In this document: piece after piece, positions 45,940 to 56,350 of the stretch | Numbering within the stretch: the first letter of the stretch is position 1 | Layout: each line of letters starts with the position of its first letter | NCBI GenBank assembly: GCA_949128115.1 | Contig: OX421966.1 | Coordinates: 53,131,416 to 53,195,415 of the forward strand | Source: Anaspis maculata | Lineage: Eukaryota; Arthropoda; Insecta; Coleoptera; Scraptiidae | Length of the DNA: 64,000 bases | Reading direction: 5' to 3' | Made by a program: the position numbers and the translations under genes | Notes under the pieces: generated by a model | What the model saw: only the letters and a program-made list of their open reading frames with translations | The model's database searches: none | What the model was told of the DNA's origin: nothing

Positions 45940-47548
45940 TAGTCCAGTCAAATTAAGCAAAAATCTGGCCAAACCGGAAATAAATTCGTAAGTTGACAAA
46001 ATTTGGTGAATCGATACAGAATTCCTGAAAATTCCAAGGCTTGGATTTTTTTAAAACCAATAAAAGAGCGCCATCCTTGAAAATTTTCGATTTTTTCTGA
46101 ATAACTTGTGAACCATTACCTTTAGAACACTAATACCTGCGAAGCAAATGTAGCCCGTTGAATTCTCAAATGATCAGTACTAAACTCATTACTTTGTGGT
46201 CAATAGTTTCTGAGATACAGCGTCTGCCAAAACTCAGTGAAAATTACTCAAAATTTATTTCCGGATTTTACGTAACAATTTGCATAGTGTCAAATCAGGG
46301 ACTGTAACGTGGACAGAAAATGTGCGGATTTCAATGTGTTTCACATTTTTGGAAAGCCAATTCAACATTCGGTATCACACTTTTGTCTAGAAGTCGCCAA
46401 CTTTAAAATGGTACTTTTCCTCGATCTTTGAAATCTATACCTGATGTCCCAAAGAATCCCCGAAAATCGATTTATTTTTTATACCATGCCATTTGCTCAA
46501 TTTTTCACTTAGGGCAAAACCATCCAGGGAATATATGAAGAATTGAATACCAGAAAATAACATGTTTTGGAACCTTTTCCCTAGTGATGATTCCTGAGTT
46601 ATATGGGTTGAAAGACTAAAACGACCTATTTGGAAAAAAAGATGGGTGGTCCGGACACCAACTACTGAATACTGTACGGACCTTGCATCTGATGGTACAA
46701 AATGCCACTTAGCAGACGTATTGAATATATTGATGTATTTTCCACGTCTGCCAAGCGGCATCTTACACCTCAAATGCAAGGTCCTTGCAGTAATCAGCAG
46801 TGATTGTCTTGACTACCTATTTCTTTTTCTAAAAAGGTCGTTTTAGTCTTTCAACCCATATAACTCAGGAACCATCACTAGGAAGGAGATTTCGAAACAT
46901 GTTGTTTTTTTGGTATTCAATTCTCCATATATTCCCTGAATGGTTTTGCCCTACTTGCAAAATGAAGCGAATGGCATGGTTGAAAAAAAAATTGATTTTT
47001 GGGGATTCTTTGGGACATCAAGCATCGATTTTAAAGGTCGAGGGAAAGTACCATTTTGGAGTTAACGACTTCTAGACATAAATGTGATACCGAATGTTGA
47101 ATTGTCTTTCCAGACATGTGAAGCACATTGAAATCCGCCCATTGCTGTCCATGTTACAGCCACTGAACTGACACTATGTAAATTGTCACGTAAAATCCGG
47201 AAATAAATTTTGAGTAATTTTCATTGCGTTTTTGCAGCCGCTGTATCTCAGAGACTATTGAACACAAAGTAATGAATTTAGTACTGATTTCTTGGAAATT
47301 TAACAGGCTACATTCGTTTTGCTGATAGTTGTGTTCTAATGGTAATAGTTTACAAGTTATTCAGAAAAAATAGAAAGTTTTCAAAGATGGCGCTCTTTTA
47401 TTGGTCCTAAAAAAGAATCCAAGCCTTAGAATTTCTGGGAATTCCTTTATGTTCTTCTATGTTAAATTCTGCATCGATCCACCAAATTTTGTCAACTTCC
47501 GAATTCATTTCCGGTTTGACTCGATTTTTGCTTAATTTGACTGGACTA
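45940..47548. mobile_element. Foldback element, TAGTCCAGT family, copy 2 (1.6 kb)
   Basis: Starts TAGTCCAGTCAAATTAAGC and ends GCTTAATTTGACTGGACTA. Arms (45,940-46,628 and 46,836-47,548) mirror each other over nearly their whole length. For example, CAACCCATATAACTCAGG on the right is the inverse of CCTGAGTTATATGGGTTG on the left. The loop is about 208 bp. Apart from the termini the arms differ from copy 1. Confidence 0.92.
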
Positions 47549-47642
47549 GATGTACTTTGGTTTGTGCCCATTGACAAATCGAAAAATATTTTCTCAATTT
47601 TTGGATTTTAGAAATGCGAATGAGCTCAAACCGAAGTACATC
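47549..47642. repeat. Short inverted repeat adjoining foldback copy 2
   Basis: GATGTACTTTGGTTTG and CAAACCGAAGTACATC enclose about 60 bp, forming a 94 bp hairpin that begins on the base after the TAGTCCAGT element. Confidence 0.75.
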
Positions 47643-48081
47643 CTTGTAGCTTTCGGAAGAGACCTAAATGGTAAGATTCTGTCAAGGAATAAACCCACAA
47701 GGATTGATTCCACAACGCTTATTTTACCACTTCAACTCCGTCTTAACTCAGGGGACAAAGGAGCAGGGGGAAGTGAGAGGATGGTGCAATGAGCCCACAC
47801 AAGGGAGGCTAGAGCATCGGACAGAACTTCGTTCCATCACTTCTCTGAAGCCAAAAGCCCATCCATCCAAGTGGCATCGACCACAAAAGAAAAGCACTCA
47901 ATCGATTCTGGCAGAAAAAAGACGCTCCAAGTTCAAGGACGCTCGTTCGAGGGACACCGGTTCTTTATTGTTATCATTACAGAGAATCGTCGTCCGACAC
48001 CAGCGAGTGGTGTCTGGATCGATACAACATGCACATCATTATTTAGCAATAAAGTAACGTTCGAACTCCATCAGCAGTTTT
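47643..48081 (+). other. Possible decayed retroelement protein fragment
   Basis: The plus ORF 47,871-48,113 reads FFIVIITENRRPTPASG then VWIDTTCTSLFSNKVTFELH. WIDTTCTSLFS is faintly like the W.DSG.TSH.. protease site of Copia-type polyproteins, but the Ser-Gly of the active site is missing. It overlaps the TOM7-like ORF on the other strand at 48,082-48,113. Weak evidence. Confidence 0.25.
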
Positions 48082-48264
48082 CTAGTAGTTCCACATTAAA
48101 TGCGTGTACTTGAAGCCCATCCCGCATCCCTTCTCCGGTCCCAGACGCCATCCCAACCACAGCACAAACGGGATGTAGCACACGTTGAAGAGGGTAGTGG
48201 CCACGTTGAGAGCCCTTTGGATGTGCTCTTTGGCCTCCGGTGAAAGAGCTAATCTATCCATCAC
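48082..48264 (-). CDS. Tom7: TOM7-like mitochondrial import subunit ORF
   Basis: A 60-codon ORF with two adjacent ATGs (48,264 and 48,261). LALSPEAKEHIQRALNVATT then YIPFVLWLGWRLGPEKG matches the layout of TOM7: LSxEAKxxxQ, a single membrane span, the FIPxVxYLGxxxG block and a short tail. TOM7 is a small subunit of the outer-membrane TOM complex that modulates assembly with TOM40. Length is right (family about 55 residues). The tail GCGMGFKYTHLMWNY is unusual: the family has GMP followed by a stretch ending LLW. It is intronless in coding, lies inside GT92 intron 1 on the same strand, and may be a retrocopy. No poly(A) tract is seen after it. Confidence 0.6.
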   Translation of the reverse strand: MMDRLALSPEAKEHIQRALNVATTLFNVCYIPFVLWLGWRLGPEKGCGMGFKYTHLMWNY

Positions 48265-49163
48265 TTTTCGTTCAAACAGGCAACAACTGACCCGATGAAG
48301 AGTTTAATCGGACTTGCGGAATGACACGCGCACTGGAATTTCGATGAGCTTCTGAAGGTTTCACGTGAACTGAAGAGAACAAACCGAGCCTGAAAGGCAC
48401 AATGTCATGAAAAAATCATGTGAGTGTGACGTTGTCAAAAGCAAATTGACTTTGGTAGGGAATTTCCTGATCCAGGCATCTTCCTGATGAAGATCTTTTT
48501 CTTTATCTTGTTCGAATCACCCTCCAGTCATTCCTGCTTGGATGAATATAATATAATTGCGGTTAAGTTGGAAAATTGTTCACATTTCCACAATTCGTAT
48601 TTCAAATAAATATACTTGGGAATTCCTGGGGTAGTTATTCCCGTAAAAGGTATAGGTACCTATAGCTAGATAGGTACTACATAACTTGTTCCGTTGAGTT
48701 TAGCTCGGTCTTTCCAACTTTGCCTTGCTTTATGAGAAACGTGAAATGTGCGTTTGAAAGACACCTGCCTCGGGGGTGAGTGAATATAATGAAGATAGGT
48801 ATATTATTAAAGATTTCTATGGAACTTTCGAGAACACGAAAAGTCTCGAATGAACAGATGGTCTTTGGATCATCCAGCTTCCATCCATTCTGTTGAGTAT
48901 CACAAAGAACTGGATAAGTACGGGTATAAGAGAAAATTAGGAACGCGTTCGTTTAAATTGCCAATTTGTCTGCATTTGAATTTTTCAAATAAATATTTAA
49001 CGTAGGTAGTCCTTGCAGCACAGCCGTGATTCGAGTTACCTCGGCAAATTTTCTAGTTCAGCATTATTGTAGGCTTGTCGGCGGCTTCTTACTCTGGTGT
49101 GAAACTGGCTTGTTTAGAAGTTGTGTTGCTTATCAACTGAATAGTGGAATAAAATTGTCTCAC
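48265..49163. other. Intron 1 donor-side sequence
   Basis: Contains the upstream region of the TOM7-like ORF (about 48,265-48,420, less AT-rich) and otherwise nothing recognised. The GT92 exon 1 donor GTGAG is at 49,159-49,163 on the minus strand. Confidence 0.5.
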
Positions 49164-49407
49164 CCTCAAATCTTCGTCGTAATCCGCCCTGTCCTGGGAC
49201 CGATGGTGGTAAGCCAGGGAGCCGTGTCGGACCAGCACACCGGCCCCCCTGCCCCTCTCGTCGATGAGGAATATTTCTGTGAAGACTATGATGCCGAAAA
49301 CGGCAAAGAACATGACCACGATGAAGAAGCTCATGTTGGCCCGCTGTCGGCTGCGGAAGTTGATGTACTTCTTCTTTCCGCCGCTGCTTGACCCCATCGT
49401 GGACTAT
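49164..49407 (-). CDS. GT92 glycosyltransferase, first coding exon (membrane anchor)
   Basis: Coding runs from the ATG at 49,397 to 49,164 (78 codons, ending DEDLR in phase 0). A short basic cytoplasmic tail (MGSSSGGKKKYINFRSRQRA) is followed by a hydrophobic span around residues 23-45 (SFFIVVMFFAVFGIIVFTEI). This is a type II signal anchor, as in Golgi glycosyltransferases. A 3' splice site (CATTCCAG, 49,408-49,415) lies ten bases before the ATG, so a 5' untranslated exon and the promoter lie further right and were not found. Exon 1 joins exon 2 (SDDYIS) in phase. The window encodes 385 residues in five exons; the gene continues left. Confidence 0.88.
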
Positions 49408-50867
49408 CTGGAATGGAAAAGACGGGAAAATTAGCTCCATAAATTCTTTCCGTGTCTGGCATTTTTTTGCCATCATGGACGAATTAGTGAAATTAAAATC
49501 ATTTCGAAGCAACCGATTTGTTGTCTTTTATATTTTATTTTATTTTTACATAAAAGAATAGTGGAAGATCGGCCAGGGCTTAACTGTCTCCCTAGCTTAT
49601 CTGTACCTTCACGTTAATGTACTACCTACGCTTGAGTTTGAATACATCTATCTATCTATCAATACATACAAAGTGATTCATAATTCGCGGACATGGAGTC
49701 CACAGTTAGCAGAAATGCTTAAAAAATACCAGAAATGGGTTGTGAAAAAAATTGGACTTTCAATTTTTTTGGAAATTTTGACCCTATTTCTATTTTTATT
49801 ATTTGGAGCTATTTTTGTGGGCTGTTTAAATCAGATTGAGGGCGGATTTTTTTTATCCTTTGAACGTGTTTCAAGTTGGATTTCACTCCTAACGGTCGGC
49901 CTAGAAATCGCTATACCCATTTTTTGACCTTATAATTAATCAAAAATTATTTGAATTTTCGTTAGAAGTTGCATAAAAATTATCATCAGACGGGTATAGA
50001 CAGCTTTTTTGAAGAATATATAATTTACTACGGAAAGGTTCTGTGAAATGGAGAAAATCGGTGTGTCACCTCAAAACTTCTCCGACGAGTAGCGAAGTAG
50101 CAAGGAATGGATATATTAAAGATATTTTCTACAACTGGGGATTCATTTTGAGCTCCATCATTTGAGTCTGGTCTCGGTAAGCTAGGCCAGTTACTCATTT
50201 TAAAGTGGAGAACTCTTGGAAAACTTGGATAATTTTGAGAGAAATTGCCTGAAAATGTTCAAGAATCACTTACTCTTTGTTTAAAAAAAGTTAGTATAAA
50301 TCACCGGGTAGTTCACAAGCTAAAAAGTTAGAAATTTGAAGTTTTTCATTAGGAACCAAATTATGTAGAAAAAAATGCGAGTGAGGCAGTCAGATGCATT
50401 GGTACATGGATAAAAGTGAACAATCTAAAACTGGCACCACAAAAAGATTGAGAACAATTTGCAGGAAATTGAATATTTAGAAAATTCGATTTTTTTAGAA
50501 AAACCTCTCATCTTATTATGAAGATCGTCAATACGGCTTCACTTTGAGCTCCATCATTTAAGTCTGGTTCCGATAACCCAGGCCTGTTTTACATTTTTAA
50601 CAGGGAAATTCCCGGCAAATTGAAAAAAAAAGATTGGAAAATGTTCAAGAGTCACTTTTTGCTGAAAAAAAAATTGGTGGAAATCTGTTCACGGGATAAA
50701 AAATTGGAGAATTTGCAGTTTTTCCAGAGATGAAAACTCGGAAATCGTGGGTCCGATTTCGAAAAGTCCCCTTTCAAAAATTATCTTTTCTCCAACTTTC
50801 ATTCTCATCATGTCTGCACCTAAAATGAATATTTCGTGAGGCTCACTGCCTGTCAAAGTTATGCATT

Positions 50868-50886
50868 TAGTCCAGTCAAATTAGGT
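50868..50886 (+). mobile_element. Single TAGTCCAGT-family terminus
   Basis: TAGTCCAGTCAAATTAGG matches the left end of the foldbacks at 41,947 and 45,940. No matching right end was found before 52,108, so it is a truncated or scrambled copy. Confidence 0.65.
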
Positions 50887-51269
50887 TTTCATCTCGCATG
50901 GAATCATAGGGTTCCAATATTTTCAAGAATGTGTGGAGGGTGGTCCCCTGAACAAGATCTAATAAAGTCCCTTCGATTCTAGGCGTCGCCGGGCGGGGAA
51001 GGGGGTGACAAATGTCACTTTTATCAGTTTTCGACGTTTATCTCGGAAATGGTGCGTCGCACAGAAATTTCACATGAATTCAAATTGAAGCCGATGAAAT
51101 TCCCTTCAAAACGGTTCATCCACGTTTTACCTAAGTGTTACCGTTTTTGGAATATGAGCCGTTGAATATGAAAATTTTTCAAAAAAGTGGTAGTCGTTCA
51201 GATTTATCGTGAAGCTCTCCCTTCTAACTCAATGCTTGATTACTTCCAGTACCTCCACTCTATATTTTT

Positions 51270-51345
51270 TTGCATTTTCCTGTTCAGCTTTTTCAACTGT
51301 CTTATGCCTGTATTTTTGTTTTTCAATTGTGTGGCAGTGCTAGCA
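51270..51345 (+). repeat. Dispersed repeat fragment, copy 2
   Basis: Matches 61-130 (CTTATGCCTGTATTTTTGTT and GTGTGGCAGTGCTA). Confidence 0.6.
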
Positions 51346-51631
51346 AAAAAATAAAAAACTGGAAAAAGTCGCATTTCCTCAGTTTTCTCATAAAAATCGT
51401 AGCGACCTTGCTTTCCAAAACTAAGAGATGAAACTTGACATGGTGATAGTCAAGTTAAAGAGCAACATCTCAATGTCAAAAAATTGCTATTTTTTCATAC
51501 AAAAAAATCAAACTTCATAATTTTAAAAGTATCATGACTATTTTTTTCTCAAATGGCATGCCCCTAATTTTGAAACGTTATATGATAGCTTTTTTTTATC
51601 GGCTTTCATTTTCACTAGGAGTACCCCAGCC

Positions 51632-51908
51632 TTAAGGGCGCGGGTCATTTACATTTACAAAACAGTCTTATTTTTCAACAGAGATTTATCGTTGAGGTGA
51701 ATCTGAACAGAGAAAATATGGCTCTACTCGTTCACTGCTTTTTTTTTTATTTTACTTTTTATATTTTTGATAAGACCGAGGATAAGACTGATGAGTAGAC
51801 CCATCTTTTTTTTCCAATTTACCTCAACGATAAATTTCTGTTTAAAAATTAGGCTGTTTCGCAGGAAGGCGTGAGCTCATTTCATAGCAAATGACCGGCG
51901 CCCCTAAA
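51632..51908. mobile_element. Small foldback element, about 277 bp
   Basis: TTAAGGGCGCGGGTCATTT, AACAGTCTTATTTTTCAACA and ATTTATCGTTGAGGT on the left are mirrored by ACCTCAACGATAAAT, AAAAATTAGGCTGTTT and AAATGACCGGCGCCCCTAA on the right. Confidence 0.8.
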
Positions 51909-52108
51909 CTCCATTTTTTCGAGATAATCGGAAATTGTCACAAAATTTGCCATTTTTTTGGTCTTTTTCAAAAATTGAGTTGGGCGTGATGAATGACAGA
52001 CAAGCCAAATGGTAAGCAGCTGTCAGTTAGTCAGTCTGAACGTTGTCGAACAAAAAAAATTGCTTCAACGCAAAAAGACAACAATGTGGAATCCTATGGG
52101 ATAATTAC

Positions 52109-52626
52109 TGTTACGAGCAGCGATCCCGTGCATACTGGTAAACACGAGATCTTTCTGGACTCTTTCACAGCCGCAGTGTACAAATGCGCGGAGCTCTGGA
52201 CATTTCTAGAGTAAACTCGATGGCATTGAAATACTTGGAGACTCCAACGCTTGATCGAGAAACATCTGTCCATTTTGGCGGAGGCGCCGGTTTTAGAGCA
52301 TGGCAGAATTATACGGGTAATGTGTGTGATTATTCAGGAGTGGTCCAGAAACCGCATATGCCGGGCCACTATGGAAATTGCTGGAAGATGTTAGAAAGCT
52401 CAGGAACGCTAATCATAGGCATATAAAAGGCATCGTCCAACAGCCAGTATTGAATTGGAAGAGACAGCGAGCGGATAAGCGAGCGGACAAGCGAGCGATA
52501 ATCACAGCGATAATTCCAAGGAGATGTATGTTCGCGTGTATTTATTGTAGTACGGAGTAATAAACAGTGTGTGTTTTGAAACGATCGTCTCAATTATATT
52601 CGAACCCGTACGCGAAATACGTAACA
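52109..52626 (+). mobile_element. Solo LTR of the gypsy family, 518 bp
   Basis: Starts TGTTACG and ends CGTAACA. It contains a TATAAAAG box (52,422-52,429), three copies of GCGAGCGGAYAA (52,466-52,500) and AATAAA (52,559-52,564). It aligns with the interrupted LTR at 22,503. Flanks are TTAC and TTAT, a 4 bp target duplication with one C to T change next to a G (a CpG site in the empty copy). The empty site is at 945-982. Confidence 0.93.
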
Positions 52627-52630
52627 TTAT

Positions 52631-55546
52631 GCTAGGATGGACCACCCTGTACTACAGCAGAGATCATTCTGGAAATGGTCTTAATCGTCATAGGGGACCT
52701 CAAAACAAATATATCCGTCAAAATATCGGATTTTTTTTTGCGCGTTTACGATACTGTCCCTCTTCGTTGGGTGGTGGATTGGGTAAGTCCAACACCAATA
52801 ATAAGAAAAAGTTGGAAGCTCCTATCCCGAAGGTCGGCTAGAGACATCAACATGCAGGTTCACCAATCGAATTCTTTGGAAATCAAGCTCTTCACAAAAA
52901 ACTGATGAACACCAGTACTTTCTAGGGCCTCGGGAATATGCGAAATCACCAAAACCATCGAAAATGAGATATTGTTATTTCTATTATTGTTACCGTGCAT
53001 CAACAATACTATTGTTGTTGTATGCATAACGAAAATACGCCTCCACATAAATTCAACGATTTAATATTCCATCGTATTTTCCAATTATTATTCCGAATAT
53101 CAATGGATATTAAACTCATACACAGCCATTTACATAGAAATTTAACGCTCAACGAAATTAAGCAGAACCGCATCAATCAATGATCAAAATAATAATATTA
53201 TTCATACTGCCTGTAGAATATGGACAAAATATTTTAATGCGATACAAAAATACAATTATAGGCAAGGTACCAAGGGTATTTCATCCTTTCCATCCTAGCC
53301 AATTCTTTATTACTATTATCATTTCATATCCTGCTGCTGCTCTATCGAGGGAATTTTATCGCACCGTCGAGACGCCCTCGTGTGCACTTAGCGGGAATTA
53401 ATTTGTTGAGTACGCCCCGCATAAAATTGCAATTGAAATTTTCCAACTTCTGATCCACGTATAGGTGGGTTCGCTTGGAAAAACCCCGAGGAAACTCTTT
53501 TGAATAAATAAGGCCGTTTTGTGCCGCCAAAGCACGTTTCAGACCTATATGCAGATTCAATCAAATCGAACAAATTGAACCGGGATAATCAAGAGGGAAT
53601 CGGGATTGGATAATTTTAATTTTCAAATGTTTGTTGTACCAATAGCGAATTCAAAACCATAATTACCGTGAGCGGCAGGACTAATGCAGGCAACCACGGA
53701 GAACATTACACTACAGTTTTGTGTAAGTGTTAGGTAGGTATTGATTTGAGTGTTTGAAACTTGATAACTATCCCGAATGTTCGTGCGATGATCATGGATT
53801 TGTAGAAATAGTAGGCTACTGTAAATACTCACTTAAACGCTGAATAATATATTATCATCACCATTACACTTCGAATTACGCATTCAAACGAGAGTTTCAG
53901 ACAAATGGTATTCGAGCAGTTGATCTAATTTTCTCGAAAAAAGCCCAAACCAGTCCATTTTCTTTTCACAGGGGGACGTTAAAAGTGCTATAAGTTCCAC
54001 CATGCTGTTTGAAACTCCGTTCAAACCAACCCCTTTGAAAAATTCAAATGAAAATAAAGTTGAGTGACATCTTTTTGGAGTTCTTTATTTATTATCTTCA
54101 CAGCGGCATTCGTCTTCTCCGATTCGAAGCAGTTTTTCTCCAATATTCGCTGAAGCAATTTTTTTTCCAAAATATTGCCAATTTCAGAGTTTTCGGAAAG
54201 TTGCAGCCCCTTTCAGGAGGCTGGCTGCTGGCTCAAAGTTGGCGAGTCCATAACAGGGCTGATGTGCCTCTCACAAACACAAAACAGTATAATTATTATG
54301 TATTACACTTGGCGATTTTTGAAGTGAAACTTCTATTCTCGCGCCTAGATCACAACACACCACTAACGCAGAACCACACATGAGAGTGAAATTGCTTCAT
54401 AGCATCAGTGCGGTTCTAACGAACGCCTGTAACGATGTGCTGTAACGTTTTTTAATGCTAGGTGTTGTGTTTTTCGTTTGGCAAACCTGTATAATTAAAT
54501 AGTACTAACTATTTTAAAGTTTCTGATAACAATTTTTGCCAAATAAGTGTCAACAGGCGTCTTTCCAATCCCATCTTCAGGAAAATTATTTTGAAAAAAA
54601 ATAACTATGCTATTTTTAATTGCTTACTAATGAAAGTTACGTGTTTTTAGTACCGCATTTTTTATGTTGATCAGATTAATTGCGATTAATAATGAATAAT
54701 TAGGTCATTTTTCACGGTATGCTGTTGAAAAAGGCGAACCGAATTCACGGACACCGGTTAAAAAGCCGAATTTTGCAAAACTCTCTCGCTGGAGCTGTAG
54801 TGAAATATCGAGTGAAATATTGACGGAAAGCGAATATCTCAAGGTAACTTTTTGGATTTATTAAAATTTTACATTTGCCACATTTAGCTTGAACTGGTTC
54901 AATCAGGTAATCTGCCAGAAAAAAGCCCATTTCCGTCAGTGTATGGATGTAGCGTTTTGCGATTTCATATTAAATTCCTGGGAATTTAATAAAATCCCGA
55001 CTTTATTAGATCTTGAAATTTATTGAGTTACAAACGTATATCTCGAAATTCAACAAAATTCCGACTTGGCTTTCCCAATGTAGGTGAAAAAAATAAATAA
55101 ATATAATTTGTAATGTCCCGTTCACATTTTCGTATATTATTGCTTTTTGGAAACTTGCGAAACCAATTTCCTTATGAACATTTGAAACTAGCTTCTCTTG
55201 GTTCAGATCGTTTCCTTGAATAATATGAACAGACGATAATTAGGAAGTTGCATGTTTTTTTTTTGTGGTCGGCAATGGATAGAGCATCCAAAAATATAGC
55301 TTATCAAATAATAAAAAAAAAAAAATTGGTCCCATAATCATTGCTTAAAAAATTATGAAATTGGCGCCCAATTCTGCACATTCAAACGGACTAAATTATT
55401 GGCGCGCTTAGTGGTGCTGACGTTCTTTCCTATTGGTCAAAATCTCCTGGGGAAATCGTTGTTTTCACCAGCTAAGTTGGTAACACTGGTAGTCACAAAC
55501 ACATGTTATGTTGCTTTTTCGTGTGTGTTACTATCACATTACTATA
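52631..55546. other. No gene recognised
   Basis: ORFs of 60-111 codons (for example 54,048-54,383 plus) have no motif. Poly(T)- and A-rich stretches and short repeats of GGAATTTAATAAAATCCCGA type near 54,980 suggest decayed TEs. Confidence 0.45.
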
Positions 55547-55735
55547 AAATCCCTACTTAAAAATAAAACCAAAGAAGAAATATTAGCAAGCCTTGAAGAT
55601 TCGGGAAACGAAAGTGAAGACGAACAGAGAGCAAAGAAGTTTTGAAACAAATATGCAGCTACCAAAGTTTTTACTGTTGACCAGGAAAGAGAGCTCAGCA
55701 AGTATTTGAAACATGCGTCCAATCTAATAGTGCTA

Positions 55736-55850
55736 TTCTGTAAAAAATAGCATTCCATAAACGCTCTGTTATGTAAAAATTCGTGTCAGCCATTGGCTGT
55801 TGCCTAGGTAATAACAACGTAACAGAACCTTTATAGAATGTAATTTTTTA
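55736..55850. mobile_element. MITE family A, copy 3, inside the transposase gene
   Basis: TTCTGTAAAAAATAGCATTC on the left, GAATGTAATTTTTTAG on the right. The middle GCCATTGGCTGTTGCCTAGG is shared with the copy at 11,623. Confidence 0.88.
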
Positions 55851-56002
55851 GATTATTACATACAACGCCCTTGATTATTAGACCTACAAGGATAATATTC
55901 ACTTATCTAAATCCCACTGTCAATAGCAACGGAATAAAATTGATGTAAACAACTAAGTCTGACAGCTGTCACTTCGGACTTCTTTTATGTAATAATCTTC
56001 AA

Positions 56003-56174
56003 AATATCACTCGTGCTCGAGATTTTCCCAGATAATTTTGGCCAGGCGTTTCCCTCGGGCTGATTGTCCCTGGATAAATGCCCTCCTCCTACGGAGTCGG
56101 GCATTTATCGCTACAATCAGCACTCGCGATCGCCTGACCAAAATTATCGTGAAAATCTAAGCACTTGTGATATT
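56003..56174. mobile_element. Foldback MITE, about 172 bp, inside the transposase gene
   Basis: AATATCACTCGTGCTCGAGA, CAGATAATTTTGG and GGATAAATGCCC on the left pair with GGGCATTTATC, CCAAAATTATCGTG and AGCACTTGTGATATT on the right. Confidence 0.8.
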
Positions 56175-56305
56175 ACTGTTGAGAATCGCACCATATAATT
56201 ATGGTTTGTCTTACAAGCAAGTTCAAAAATAGCTTACCAGTATGCTCCATCCATAGGTACCTGTTTGCCGAATACCTCAACAATGGATTGAGAAAGAAGA
56301 AGCAG

Positions 56306-56350
56306 GTATTTGACCTGTTAATTTGGTTCAACATTTCCTCATTTTTTCAG
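56306..56350 (+). other. 45 bp intron in the Tigger-like transposase gene
   Basis: GTATTTGACC to TTTTTTCAG. Unspliced, the frame stops four codons in (GGT ATT TGA). Removing exactly 45 bases joins EKEEA to GDEWRKGF, the expected family sequence. This is at the lower limit of insect intron lengths. Confidence 0.75.

Larger units (their letters stand above)
49408..52108. other. TE-derived intron or upstream sequence
   Basis: No coding exon is recognised. Pieces identified: a direct duplication (50,150-50,340 and 50,545-50,720, both starting GAGCTCCATCATTT), a dispersed segment (50,680-50,830) inverted relative to 17,870-18,030, a lone TAGTCCAGT terminus at 50,868, the dispersed repeat at 51,270, and a small foldback at 51,632. 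Confidence 0.6.
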
